Made by a program: the position numbers and the translations under genes
The notes under the pieces: model-generated
The model's database searches: none
What the model was told of the DNA's origin: nothing
What the model saw: the letters and a program-made list of their open reading frames with translations, nothing else
From: Roseiarcus sp963721905
Lineage (GTDB): Bacteria; Pseudomonadota; Alphaproteobacteria; Rhizobiales; Beijerinckiaceae
DNA: 64,000 nucleotides
Direction: 5' to 3'
Assembly: GCA_963721905.1 (NCBI GenBank)
Contig: CAVRMF010000015.1
Coordinates: 248,001-312,000 of the forward strand
Shown: positions 36,240-45,290 of the stretch, piece by piece
How the letters are laid out: every line of letters begins with the position of its first letter
How positions within the stretch are numbered: position 1 is the stretch's first letter

Positions 36240-37726
36240 TCACCCTTCAGGCACGCCCGCCTTGCACAGGGCTTTGAGGATGCGCGCTAAAGCCGGCGAG
36301 GTAGCGGGGATTGTCGCTGGACGGGGAGGCGCGGTAGCGGGCGATCGTGAAGGCCGGGTTGAGGGCGAGCCCGCCATGCATGAGCGGTCGCCAAATTACG
36401 GTCACGCGCGAGCGCGCGTTCGCATTCGACGATGCCGGGTTCGGCGCGGCCGGTGTTCATGTAGAGCACGCCGAGCGCCGCATGCGCCCCGCGCTCCCCG
36501 GACTCAGACGGAGGGCCGTGCGGGTTTCGATGCGGCCACGTTCAGCCGTTCGACACGGTCTTCGGGAAGCCATGCCGCGACAAACGACACCTCGACCCAG
36601 GCCCTGCGCACCAGGGCCTCGACATTGTTCGGATCGAGTTCAAGCGCGCGGTCGAAATGCTTGCGGGCCTGATACAGAAATTCGACAACGTTGCGGTGAT
36701 AGAGACCGAGCCCAAGAAAGTAGTGATCGATGGAATCGGGGTTCGCGGCGACCTTAGGCGGCGCGCTTCGGCGACGGCAAGCTCCTGTCCGAGCCGGTTG
36801 GCCAATCGCGAGACGACCTCGTCCTGCATGTCAAAGAGGTCGGCGACTGGCTTATCGAAGCGCTCACTCCAGAGGTGCCCTCCCGTTCCGGCGTCGATGA
36901 GCTGCACGCTCACGCGCATGCGTGCTCCACCGCGCTGGACGCTGCCCTCGAGCACGTAGCGGACGTTGAGGTTGCGGCCGATCTGCTTCACGTCGACGGC
37001 TTTCCGTTTGTAGGTGAAGGCGGTGTTGCGGGCGATGACGAACGCCCCCGCAATGCGCGAGAGATCGCTCGTCAGGCTTTCTGTGATCCCGTCCACGAAA
37101 TCGTCCTGCTCGGGTCCGCCGCCGAGGTTAAGGAACGGCAGGACGACGATGGACAGCCGGGGCGCGGCGGCTTCCGCAGGCAACGCTCGCGCCTTGGGGC
37201 TCGATTGGCCGTCAACCGCGAGGGCGAAGACCCGGATAGGCTCGGCGATGTTCTTGAGCCGGATGGAGGTCCTCGGCGGGCAGGTCGATCCGCCCTTTCA
37301 CTTGACGCCACGCATCCTCGGAGAGGCAAATTCCCCCGGACGCTGCGACGCCCTCGAGGCGCGCGGCGACATTGACCCCATCCCCATGAGGTCGCCGTCG
37401 GCCTCCTCCACGACGTCGCCGAGGTGCACGCCGATGCGCATGAGGATGCGCCGCTCCTCGGCGACGCCCTCATTCCGTCCCGCCATGGCGCTTTGGATTT
37501 CCAAGGCGGAGCGCACGGCGTCCACGACGCTCTGAAAGGCTGCGATGCCGCCGTCGCCGGTGCGCTTGACGACGCGACCCCGACGCCCAGCGATGGCGGG
37601 ATCGAGGAGGTCGCTCCATAGGGCTCTGAGCCTCGCGAGGATGCCTTCCTCGTCGGCGCGAGCGAGGCGCGAATAGCCGACGATGTCGGCGACGAGAATC
37701 GCGGCGAGCTTGCGGACTTCAGACAT
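36240..37726 (-). pseudogene. Decayed TolB-type adenylate cyclase
   Basis: A paralogue of the intact cyclase at 24.5 kb. From ATG 37726 it reads SEVRKLAAILVADIVGYSRL to HLGDVVEEADGDLMG; after an indel near 37385 and at least one more, the TolB-like part LSIVVLPFLNLGGGPEQDDF to QELAVAEARRL follows, and C-terminal TPR pieces in further frames end with CKAGVPEG, matching the intact copy's KAGVPEQ. At least four frame changes exclude a functional product. Confidence 0.85.
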
Positions 37727-37986
37727 CAGGGCTCCGTCGCGCAAGGATTAGCACTTCGCGACGGCGTAGGCAGGTTTGGCCCAAGGTAGCCGGGGACAAG
37801 AGGCGCTCGAGGGGAGAATCCGATCGATAGTCAAGACCCACGCGACGATGCGCGTCAGCGCGCACGCCATCGTAGTGGCAATCGGCGACAGGCGGGAGTT
37901 CCACTCGGCGCGCGACTTCGCCGCCTGAACGGGGCTGTCCATACATGACGATCGAGTTTGGATGCGATCGGCGGCGAGGCCGCGGT

Positions 37987-40900
37987 TCAACGGTCGATCA
38001 TGCGCGAGGGGTCGGGCGCGGGCGCGTCCTGCGCGCAAATCGGGTCCTCGACGGCGATGCCGTAGCTCGTCGAGAGGGAGGCCGTGTCGTGGTCAAGCAG
38101 CATCTTGCATGCGGCCGCGACGATGTCGGGCGCGACTGGCGGGGCTAACCACACCCGCGCAGTTCTGTCGGCGGAGGCGGTGACCACCCGCGTTCCGTCG
38201 GGGCTGAACAGCGCTTTGGTGACGCGATCCTCATGCCGCATGGGTTGGCCGATCGGCGCCCCGGTCGCCGCATCCCACACCCGCGCAGTGTTATCGGCGC
38301 ACGCCGTCACGACCCGCGTTCCATCAGGGTTGAACGCCGCGCGGTCTTGTCCCCGGACGCGGTCACCACCCGCTTGCCGTCGGGGCTGAACGTCGCGCGG
38401 TAGACTATATCCTGATGCTGCAAAGCTCTGCCGATCGGCGCCCCCGTCGTGGCGTTCCAGAGCCGCGCGGTCTTGTCGAAGGACGCGGTCACCACCCGCT
38501 TGCCGTCGGGGCTAAACGCGGCGCTCACGACCGCATCCTCGTGCTGCATGAGTTTGCCGATCGGCGCAGCAGTCGCCGCGTCCCATAGCCTCGCGGTCTT
38601 ATCGCCGGACGCGGTCACCACCCGCTTGCCGTCGGGGCTGAACGCGGCGGTCCAGACCCCATTCCCATGCTGCAAAGCTTTTCCGATCGGCGTCCCGGTC
38701 GCTGTCTCCCACAGCCGAGCAGTCTTGTCCGAGGACGCTGTCACCACCATCTTGCCGTCGGGGCTGAACACGGCGCTCCAGACCGCACCCTCGTGCTGCA
38801 AGGGTTTGCCGATCGGCGCTCCGGTTACCGCGTCCCACACCTGCGCGGTCTGGTCTTTCGATGCCGTCACCACAAGCAAGCTGTCGGGACTGAACGCAGC
38901 GCTCCAGACCGTTTCCGTGTGCTGCAAGGGTTTGCCGATCGGCGCCCCGGTTGCCGCGTTCCACACCTGCGCGGTCTTGTCGTCCGACGCGGTCACCACA
39001 AGCGCGCCGTCGGGGCTGAACGCGGCGCTGTAAACCGGACCCTCGTGCCGCAAGGGCGGCGATACCTCCAGCGGTCCCGACAGAGCGTGACCGAGGGCGT
39101 CAATCGTCCGGGACAGCATGGGGCGTTTGTCGGAAGCCAAACGAGGCCAGGCGGCAAGCGCCAACTTGACTGCGTCGGCATTGTGGCCTTGGGAGCTTGC
39201 CGTCTGCGACAGCGCCGCCAGTGCCCGCAACTCATTCGCGATTGCAGCATTCTGCGCAGACCGCGCCTGTTGCTCGGATCTTAGTGCGCGCGACGCATTC
39301 TCCGTTGCTGCCTCTTGCGCGGCTTTCGCCTGCTTTTCCGACTCCTGCGCACGTGATGCGTTGGCGGTTGCGGCGTCCCGCGCGGCGCGCGCTTGCTGCT
39401 CCGATGTGACCGCGCGCAACTCGTTTGTGGTTGCGCTCCTTTGCTCCAACACGGCCAAGAGGGCAACGACGGCCAGCACTGCTGCGGCGGCGAGCGAACC
39501 AAGCGTAACTAGCCGGCGCGTTCTCGCGTTGCGGAGTTCGTTCGTTTCAACCTGCTCTATGCTGGCCTGGATGAATGTGCGCTCCTGCGCCGTCAATTGT
39601 GTTGGATGCTCAACCAGCCAACCGCGCGCGCGGTTCAGCTTCAGGCCAGTCAGGAGAGCCGCGGCCTTGTCCGTCTCCGCCGCCTGATCCCAGTCGCGCA
39701 AATCCTGCTCAAGCTGCTGCTTGCCAATCAGGAACGCGCGCGCGGAATCCAGCCAGGAGCGCAGCAGCGGCCATTTGCGCAACAGCGCCTCGTGCGCCAC
39801 TTCGACGACGCGGGCGTCGCCCTCCTGACGCACAATCAGTAGGCGCGCCTTCGACAATCGCTCCAGCAGCGGCTGGGCCTTGGCCGGCAGCTCGTCCCAC
39901 CGCGCCGGACGGCGGACATATTCGCCCTCATCGTTGACGCGAACCATCGCCGGCACGAACGCCTCCCGCAGCGCCATGAGTTCGTCGTCGGTCGGCTTCG
40001 CTTCGGCGAGCGCCTCGTCGGCGGCCTGGCGGACCGCGTTTTCGAGCGGGGTGAGCCCCGTTTTCTCGTCGCTGAGCGCCTTGTAGCCCGCGAGAGTCAG
40101 AGACTTGTTCTGCGACCGGTCCCAAAGCTCGCGCAACGCGAAGGCGAGCAGCGGCAGCGCATCCGCCGTCTCGGCATCGCGGGCGGCCTGAGCCACGAAC
40201 GCGTCCTCGACGCCGACGCCGGCGACCCTCGCCGGCCCCTGGATGATTTGGGGAATGCGGGCGAGGGGCATGGGTCCGAACGAGAATTCCTCGAACCGCG
40301 CCGTGAGCGACTTCGCGGACTGAAGCTGCCCGAGAAAGTCCGACCTCAGCGCCATCACCGCCAGGAACGGCAGGTCTTCGGACAGCGCCTGACTCAGAAT
40401 CTCCAGGAAGCGCTTGGCCTCGCCCGGATCGGCGACGCCGAACAGTTCCTCCGCCTGGTCGATGGGGATCAAGATCTGCGCTTCGCCCGCGCCCGCTTTG
40501 ACACAAAGGTCGTTGGCCAAATCCGCGAGCGCGCGCCTGGGATCAGGACCGATGAGATCGTCCTTGACCTTGCGCCAGTCGGCGCCGGGGCCATTGGCCG
40601 CAACCAACGCTACCGCCAGCGCGTCGACCGGGCGCTGAGCAGGCCGCATCGGCTGCGCGACGATCCAGTTGCGGCCGGCGCTTCTCAGCCGCGGAACGAC
40701 GCCAGCCCGCAGCAGCGACGATTTGCCCGATCCCGACGACCCCAAGAGCGCGATCAGCTTGGCGCCGCCCAAGGCGCGCCGCGCCTCGAGCCGTTCGATC
40801 AGGCGGCGGATGTCGTCGTCGCGGCCGAAGTAGATTGCGGCGTCCTCCTCCTGGAATGCGAGCAGACCCGGAAATGGTGGGCAACTCGCGTCCCATGTGA

Positions 40901-41311
40901 AGCCCCCCTGGGCGTCGAGCGCGATGCGCACGAGTTCGCGTGATAATCGCTCAAGTCCGGCCTCGCGGTCGTTGCTGATGTCGAGCGTCTGGATGTCCGG
41001 CGCAATCCTTGCGCCGTCGGCTGGCGTCTGGATGATCGGGAAGACCGCCTTGCCGAGCGCGCGGGCCTGCGCGAACTCGGCGAAACACCATTTCGAGGCA
41101 AGCCAGTCCGGCGTCTGAAGAATGATGACGGCCTGGGATTGCTCAACTTCGCGGTAAAGCGTCTTCTCCCAGTCGGCCGCCGGGAGGGATGCCGGTCGTC
41201 TTGTCCTATGTCGAGAAACGCATTGTCGAACCCCTGGCTCGCGAGCCAAGCTTTCATCCGGTCGGCCGCGTCGTTGTCGCGGCTCGAATGAGAGATGAAG
41301 ATGCGCGCCAT
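37987..41311 (-). pseudogene. TIR-STAND NTPase-WD40 protein, frameshifted
   Basis: From ATG 41311 the TIR domain reads ARIFISHSSRDNDAADRMKA to NAFLDI; two single-base insertions near 41208 and 41180 shift it through DKTTGIPPG into ADWEKTLYREVEQ. The TIR NADase-type Glu is in SKWCFAEF. A STAND NTPase follows: GRDDDIRRLIERL, Walker A LLGSSGSGKSSLLRAG, ILIPIDQAEELF. A transmembrane-like segment (VTLGSLAAAAVLAVVALLAV), a coiled coil rich in Ala/Glu, and WD40 repeats complete it. A 70-bp deletion in the repeats shifts the last ~100 residues. Family members act in signalling or antiphage defence; that role is inferred. Confidence 0.85.
38130..39047 (-). repeat. WD40 array with 126-bp period
   Basis: Repeats begin at 39047, 38921, 38795, 38669, 38543 and 38417, exactly 126 bp (42 residues) apart; the last full one begins at 38235. 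The unit contains FSPDGKRVVTASGDKTARLW and TGAPIG. The 182-bp distance between 38417 and 38235 equals two periods minus 70 bp, locating the deletion in the sixth/seventh repeats. Confidence 0.9.
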
Positions 41312-41479
41312 GCGGCGTTTCCAGTTCCCAGCCCGACGCGCTGTTGCGGCTTCCCGCCGGATATCGTGATCTACCAAGAACCGGACGCGCTTGCAAAATG
41401 GCAATAGTCCGTAAAAGCGTGGGACACCCGCAATTTCACGGGTTTTCGCCCGGTTGCGGCCATCTCCGTTTTAGAGGCG

Positions 41480-41610
41480 CGCGACCGATCCTGGCCGAGC
41501 TTAACGGCCTCAGCGCTCCGGCTATCGCGGTCGAACTCAACAAGCGCAATGCGCCGACCCCCCAATGGCGGGCCTTGGCATTTGATGACCGTGATCCGAG
41601 TCCAACGCCG
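41480..41610 (+). pseudogene. Possible remnant of serine recombinase C-terminus
   Basis: The plus strand encodes RPILAELNGLSAPAIAVELN followed by KRNAPTPQWRAL, resembling the C-terminal part of the intact resolvase downstream (QPVLAELSGLSARSAAQELQ, RRGYATARGGKWSATL). No start or catalytic domain is present. It suggests an older or duplicated recombinase unit. Confidence 0.45.
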
Positions 41611-41676
41611 GTTGGCGTCATAAATCTCAGCTCTCTGATCTCCGTAGAGTTGCATGAACAAGCGGAAGACGCGCTC

Positions 41677-41700
41677 AACCGGGCGAACGTTCGCCCGGTT
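41677..41700. promoter_or_regulatory. 24-bp perfect palindrome upstream of resolvase
   Basis: The left half is AACCGGGCGAAC and the right half is its exact reverse complement; a further partial copy of the right arm (GCCCGGTT) follows at 41702-41709. It ends 49 bp before the resolvase ATG. A recombination or operator site for that protein is a reasonable inference. Confidence 0.6.
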
Positions 41701-41749
41701 TGCCCGGTTGAGCGACCGCGCTGACGTCAGCGCGGTTTACTCGTGGATC

Positions 41750-42436
41750 ATGCCCCAGCACCACGGAAAATTCGTCTCCTATCTCAGGGTTTCCACCAAG
41801 CGCCAAGGCGAAAGCGGCCTTGGCCTGGAAGCCCAGCGCGCGTCGGTCGAGGCATGGCTGAACGGCGGCCGACGGCAACTTGTCGAAGAGCATGTCGAAG
41901 TCGAGAGCGGCAAGCGCGCCGATAATCGGCCGGCTCTCGACAAAGCGCTCGACGCCTGCCGCGCCTACAACGCAAAGCTTGTCATCGCCAAGCTCGACCG
42001 GCTGAGCCGCGACGCGCACTTCCTTCTTGGCCTCCAGAAGGCGGGTGTCGAGTTCATCGCGGTCGACATGCCGCACGCGAACCGGCTCACAGTCGGGATC
42101 ATGGCGCTGGTGGCCGAGCAGGAGCGTGAGGCGATCAGTCAGCGCACCAAGGCGGCGCTTGCCGCCGCGAAGGCGCGCGGCACGAAGCTGGGCAATCCCA
42201 AAGGCACGAAGGTGCAAGGGGCGGCGCTCGGCTGCCTCCGCAGCGTTGAGACCAACAAGGCTAACGCCAAGGTTTTCGCCGAACGCATCCAGCCCGTTCT
42301 CGCCGAGCTTAGCGGACTGTCAGCCCGATCCGCCGCCCAGGAGCTGCAGCGCCGAGGATATGCGACTGCCCGCGGCGGCAAGTGGTCAGCGACCTTGGTC
42401 ATCCGAACCCGCGCCAGACTTGGAATCACGCCATGA
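41750..42436 (+). CDS. Serine recombinase (resolvase/invertase family)
   Basis: A 228-residue recombinase from ATG 41750; the preceding in-frame 32 residues are not conserved. The catalytic Ser lies in FVSYLRVSTKRQ, with the following Arg residues in LVIAKLDRLSRDAHFL and the helix-E region EQEREAISQRTKAAL. The C-terminal domain ends in a short HTH-like part with RGGKWSATLVIRTRARLG. It acts on short crossover sites as a dimer/tetramer. The next small ORF overlaps its stop by ATGA. Confidence 0.88.
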   Translation: MPQHHGKFVSYLRVSTKRQGESGLGLEAQRASVEAWLNGGRRQLVEEHVEVESGKRADNRPALDKALDACRAYNAKLVIAKLDRLSRDAHFLLGLQKAGVEFIAVDMPHANRLTVGIMALVAEQEREAISQRTKAALAAAKARGTKLGNPKGTKVQGAALGCLRSVETNKANAKVFAERIQPVLAELSGLSARSAAQELQRRGYATARGGKWSATLVIRTRARLGITP

Positions 42437-42585
42437 ACACGAAAGGCGTTCGACCGCGCTGGGTTCAGCGCGCTGAAGCTGCGTTCAAGGCGGCGGAAGC
42501 CTATGGATTTTCACAAACCTCGCGCGCCACCTTGCGCTTTAAACACAAAGTTAAATATCTTGAGGCTCTTGCAAATTTATTTTGA
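42433..42585 (+). CDS. Small protein coupled to resolvase, 3' end altered by IS
   Basis: Its ATG overlaps the resolvase stop (ATGA). It encodes about 50 residues: NTKGVRPRWVQRAEAAFKAA, EAYGFSQTSRATLRFKHKVK and a short tail. The codons after KVKYL come from the insertion sequence that begins at 42562, so the native C-terminus is lost; removing the element lets the frame run on into sequence now at 43980. Function is unknown. Confidence 0.5.
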   Translation: MNTKGVRPRWVQRAEAAFKAAEAYGFSQTSRATLRFKHKVKYLEALANLF

Positions 42586-43979
42586 ATGCCAAGCAAATTG
42601 AGGTGGGGCATGTAGGAACGATATGACAGTTGTCAACTACTATAAGATAATATATATCGCTGTACATTGAGAGTAGTTTCGGTATTGTTTTGGCTTATCG
42701 TCCCGATTCGTAGCAACAGGCATGTCCGACGATCCCCTAGACGCCATGAAAGCCCGCTGGAACCATATCCAGGGCACTCTGTTTCCTTGGCTGCGCGAGG
42801 AAGTCGACCCAATGACCGAAGCGCTTGGGCGTCTCGTCACGACCCTCGACGTGATCGGCCTCGAAGCCTTCGTTCCCGAGCCGCCGCGCGGCCCCGGCCG
42901 CCCGCCCGAGGATCGGCGCGCCCTTGCCAGGGCCTTCGTCGCCAAGGCGATGCTGGGCATTCCCACCACTTCCGCTTTGATCGAGCAACTCGCCGTCGAC
43001 AAGTCGCTGCGGCGTATCCTTGGTTGGGAGCGACGCTCGCAAGTGCCCTCAGAAGCCACGTTCTCTCGCGCCTTCGCGGAGTTCGCGCAGGGCGATCTGC
43101 CCGACAAAATGCACGCGGCGCTGATCGAGCGCTCGCTCGGCGGGCGCATCGTCGGCGTGATCGCCCGCGACGCCACCGAGATCGAGGCGCGCGAGAAGCC
43201 GGCGGCGAAAGAGGCCAGCGACAAGAAGGACGATCCGCCGTCCGATGGCGCTCAGCCGCCGCGCAAGCGCGGACGCCCGCGCAAGGACGAGCAACGGCCA
43301 AAGCCCGAGCCGACGCGGCTGGAGCGACAAACCTCACAGAACGTCAACCAAATGCTCGCCGAACTGCCCACCGCCTGCGATGTCGGCTCCAAGAAAAACA
43401 GCAAGGGCTACAAGGAAACCTGGATCGGCTACAAGCTGCATATCGACGTCGCTTGCGGCCAGATCCCCGTCTCCTGCGTGCTGACTTCGGCCTCCGTTCA
43501 CGACAGTCAGGTCGCCATTCCCTTGATGACCATGACCGGCGCGCGGGTTTCCTATCTCTACGATCTCATGGACGCCGCCTACGACGCCGCCGCCATTCAT
43601 GACCACAGCCGCACGCTCGGCCACGCGCCGATCATCGACCGCAACTTTCGCGCCCAGCATGAGGTCAAGGCCGAATGGGAACGGGAGGTCGACAGGATGA
43701 AGTTCATCCACATGCCCGACGCAAATGACGTCATCTATGATTTCCGCACCATGGTCGAACGCGTCAATGCTCGATTGAAGGACGAATTCGGCGCCAGGTT
43801 CCTGCGCGTGCGCGGCTCGATCAAGGTCAAATGCCACCTCATGTTCGGCATCGTCGCGCTCGCCGCCGATCAAATCCTCCGCGTCGCCAGCTTCAGGCCA
43901 GCGCCAGCCTGAGCCGCCGGCGCCCGCAATCCAAAACCACGGGAAATTCCTCGCCCTCAGGGAATTCTGCAAGAGGCTC
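42562..43979. mobile_element. DDE insertion sequence with 4-bp target duplication
   Basis: A 1418-bp element. The left end reads GAGGCTCTTGCAAATT from 42562; the right end, read inward from 43979, is GAGCCTCTTGCAGAATT. TCTT flanks both sides (42558-42561 and 43980-43983). Joining the flanks restores the last codons of the minus-strand Cys-motif gene, ending RQIQRQDI and a stop, which supports the boundaries. Confidence 0.8.
42722..43912 (+). CDS. DDE transposase (IS5/IS1182-like)
   Basis: A 396-residue transposase. An N-terminal DUF772-like region (RILGWERRSQVPSEATFSRA) precedes the DDE domain: first Asp in VIARDATEIEAR, second in SYLYDLMDAAYDAAAI, and the Glu in the region DFRTMVERVNARLKDEFG. 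A charged insertion KRGRPRKDEQRPKPEP divides the domain. The family name is tentative; the pattern GYKLHIDVACGQIPVSCVL is found in several IS5-superfamily groups. Confidence 0.85.
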   Translation: MSDDPLDAMKARWNHIQGTLFPWLREEVDPMTEALGRLVTTLDVIGLEAFVPEPPRGPGRPPEDRRALARAFVAKAMLGIPTTSALIEQLAVDKSLRRILGWERRSQVPSEATFSRAFAEFAQGDLPDKMHAALIERSLGGRIVGVIARDATEIEAREKPAAKEASDKKDDPPSDGAQPPRKRGRPRKDEQRPKPEPTRLERQTSQNVNQMLAELPTACDVGSKKNSKGYKETWIGYKLHIDVACGQIPVSCVLTSASVHDSQVAIPLMTMTGARVSYLYDLMDAAYDAAAIHDHSRTLGHAPIIDRNFRAQHEVKAEWEREVDRMKFIHMPDANDVIYDFRTMVERVNARLKDEFGARFLRVRGSIKVKCHLMFGIVALAADQILRVASFRPAPA

Positions 43980-44459
43980 TCTTGACGCTGGATTTGCCGC
44001 ACCAACGCCGGCCACGCTTCCGTCCCCCACGCCCTCGCCAATCGCGCTCGCGTCCAGTCATTGGACTTTTGGTAGACTGACAAGCGTGTCAATTCCAACG
44101 ACACTTGCGGCGATCGACCTTCGACCGCTGCAGCCCTGGCCGCCTTGAACGCCGCGGTTCGTCCACTCGACTGAAGCTTCCCCTGCTTGGCCAGCGCGAG
44201 AATGCCTCCATCAATTCTCGCACCCGTTGCAGCCTTTCATGGCCAATCGTCGGCATGGGTCGCCATTGCGTTTAGTCGCGCTGCAAAGCCTGCGATTGGC
44301 CCGGCCGGGTTTGATCGCTGCAAGTTTAGCCGCCTCAAGAAACGCAGGCGGAGCCGTCTTGCAGCCGCCATAGGGTTTCGTCCGCTTACGCAGTCGGGAT
44401 TTCTGGCCCGGACGCCATGTAGCGCGCGTAAAGAACTCCGTCACCAAGCCCTCTTTCAT
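43980..44459 (-). pseudogene. Small Cys-motif (HGG-type) protein, frameshifted and IS-interrupted
   Basis: From about 44459: KRTKPYGGCKTAPPAFLEAA, then KPGRANRRLCSATKRNGDPC and RRLAMKGCNGC, a four-Cys motif typical of small HGG-type proteins of integrative elements. One extra base near 44217 shifts the frame; it continues RIDGGILALAKQGKLQSSG to WGTEAWPALVRQIQRQ, where the IS begins. The last codons lie on the other side of that IS. Function is unknown; the Cys motif may bind zinc. Confidence 0.6.
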
Positions 44460-44765
44460 GGAAAGCGCGTTGTCGCTCGAAGGCCGGCATCTTAACCGAC
44501 ATTCGCCTGGCGGTGAGCCTCGAATTCCTCAAGGTCATCGACTATCACTACCTCGCCTGGGCGAAGACCTACATGGGCGCGGTCGCCAAGGCGACGCCTA
44601 AGCGGTGAAGGGGCAGAAGAAAGAAGTAGAGGACCCGGGAGCGCCGAGCTCGCGCGCGACCATCGCGAAGATCGCCAAGCGCTCATAGCCGGCTGCAGAC
44701 CCCGGTGCGGGTTTATCTTCTGAGCGAATGCAGCAGCACGGGGAAGCGCGGTCAGGACCGTGCGG
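44460..44765. other. Intergenic region with a possible coding remnant
   Basis: The plus strand at about 44490-44608 can be read as LTDIRLAVSLEFLKVIDYHY then LAWAKTYMGAVAKATPKR and a stop, which looks like the end of a gene without a start. I do not recognise it. Nothing else is seen. Confidence 0.35.
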
Positions 44766-44966
44766 CTATCCGGTCTCTCTGCTGCACTTCCACTCGCCAC
44801 ATTGTCTATACCATGTACCGGCGCAGCGGCCAAAAGTGCTAATGCCATTGCACTTCCATTGGCAGGTTCGAGTGCACTTAGCCGCTTCGGTCGGTGACAC
44901 GGTCGCGGCCATTGTCGCGATTGCTACCAAAGCCGCAATTCCGCCAACTGTGAATTGACGTAACAT
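44766..44966 (-). CDS. Small secreted cysteine-rich protein
   Basis: A 66-residue protein from ATG 44966 preceded by AGGAGCG. The signal peptide (TVGGIAALVAIATMAATVSP, then TEAA) leaves a mature peptide of about 37 residues with six Cys: KCTRTCQWKCNG, GRCAGTWYRQCGEWKC. Three disulfides are likely. It is tiny, basic and Trp-rich; antimicrobial or enzyme-inhibitor roles are possible, but no family is recognised. Confidence 0.6.
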   Translation of the reverse strand: MLRQFTVGGIAALVAIATMAATVSPTEAAKCTRTCQWKCNGISTFGRCAGTWYRQCGEWKCSRETG

Positions 44967-45114
44967 TTCACGCTCCTATCTGTTGTTGATAAGCACACCA
45001 GCCGACATTCATCAGATGACGGCCCTATCGTTGCTGAGAGTGCGTCCATCGCTAGACTTTGACAAGAATAAAATGTCGTTGAGACTCGGCTCTGGCTTGT
45101 AGATATGTTCGGGG

Positions 45115-45290
45115 CAGGTCGGCTCGCGCTTGCGCGCCAGCGTACGCAGGAAGTTGCCGAGATTATAGGCGAGCGCATGAAGTTGGAGCCGCACGGCGTT
45201 GGCGGCGAACGAGCGGCATGACAAGCAGGCCGGCATCGGAGGTGACGACCGAACCACGAAATTGAAGGGTCACAGTCGGAGTCACAGTTG
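45115..45290 (-). mobile_element. Internally deleted IS1380-type remnant
   Basis: Minus strand: VTLQFRGSVVTSDAGLLVM, the conserved start of IS1380-family transposases, is fused in a different frame at about 45215 to CRSFAANAVRLQLHALAYNL and GNFLRTLA, which belongs to the C-terminal part of the same transposase. More than a kilobase between them is missing. It abuts the end of the DUF3987 gene. Confidence 0.6.

Noticed and set aside
38130..39047. Regular 126-bp repeats as a CRISPR or satellite
   Set aside because: They encode WD40 units of a recognisable protein.
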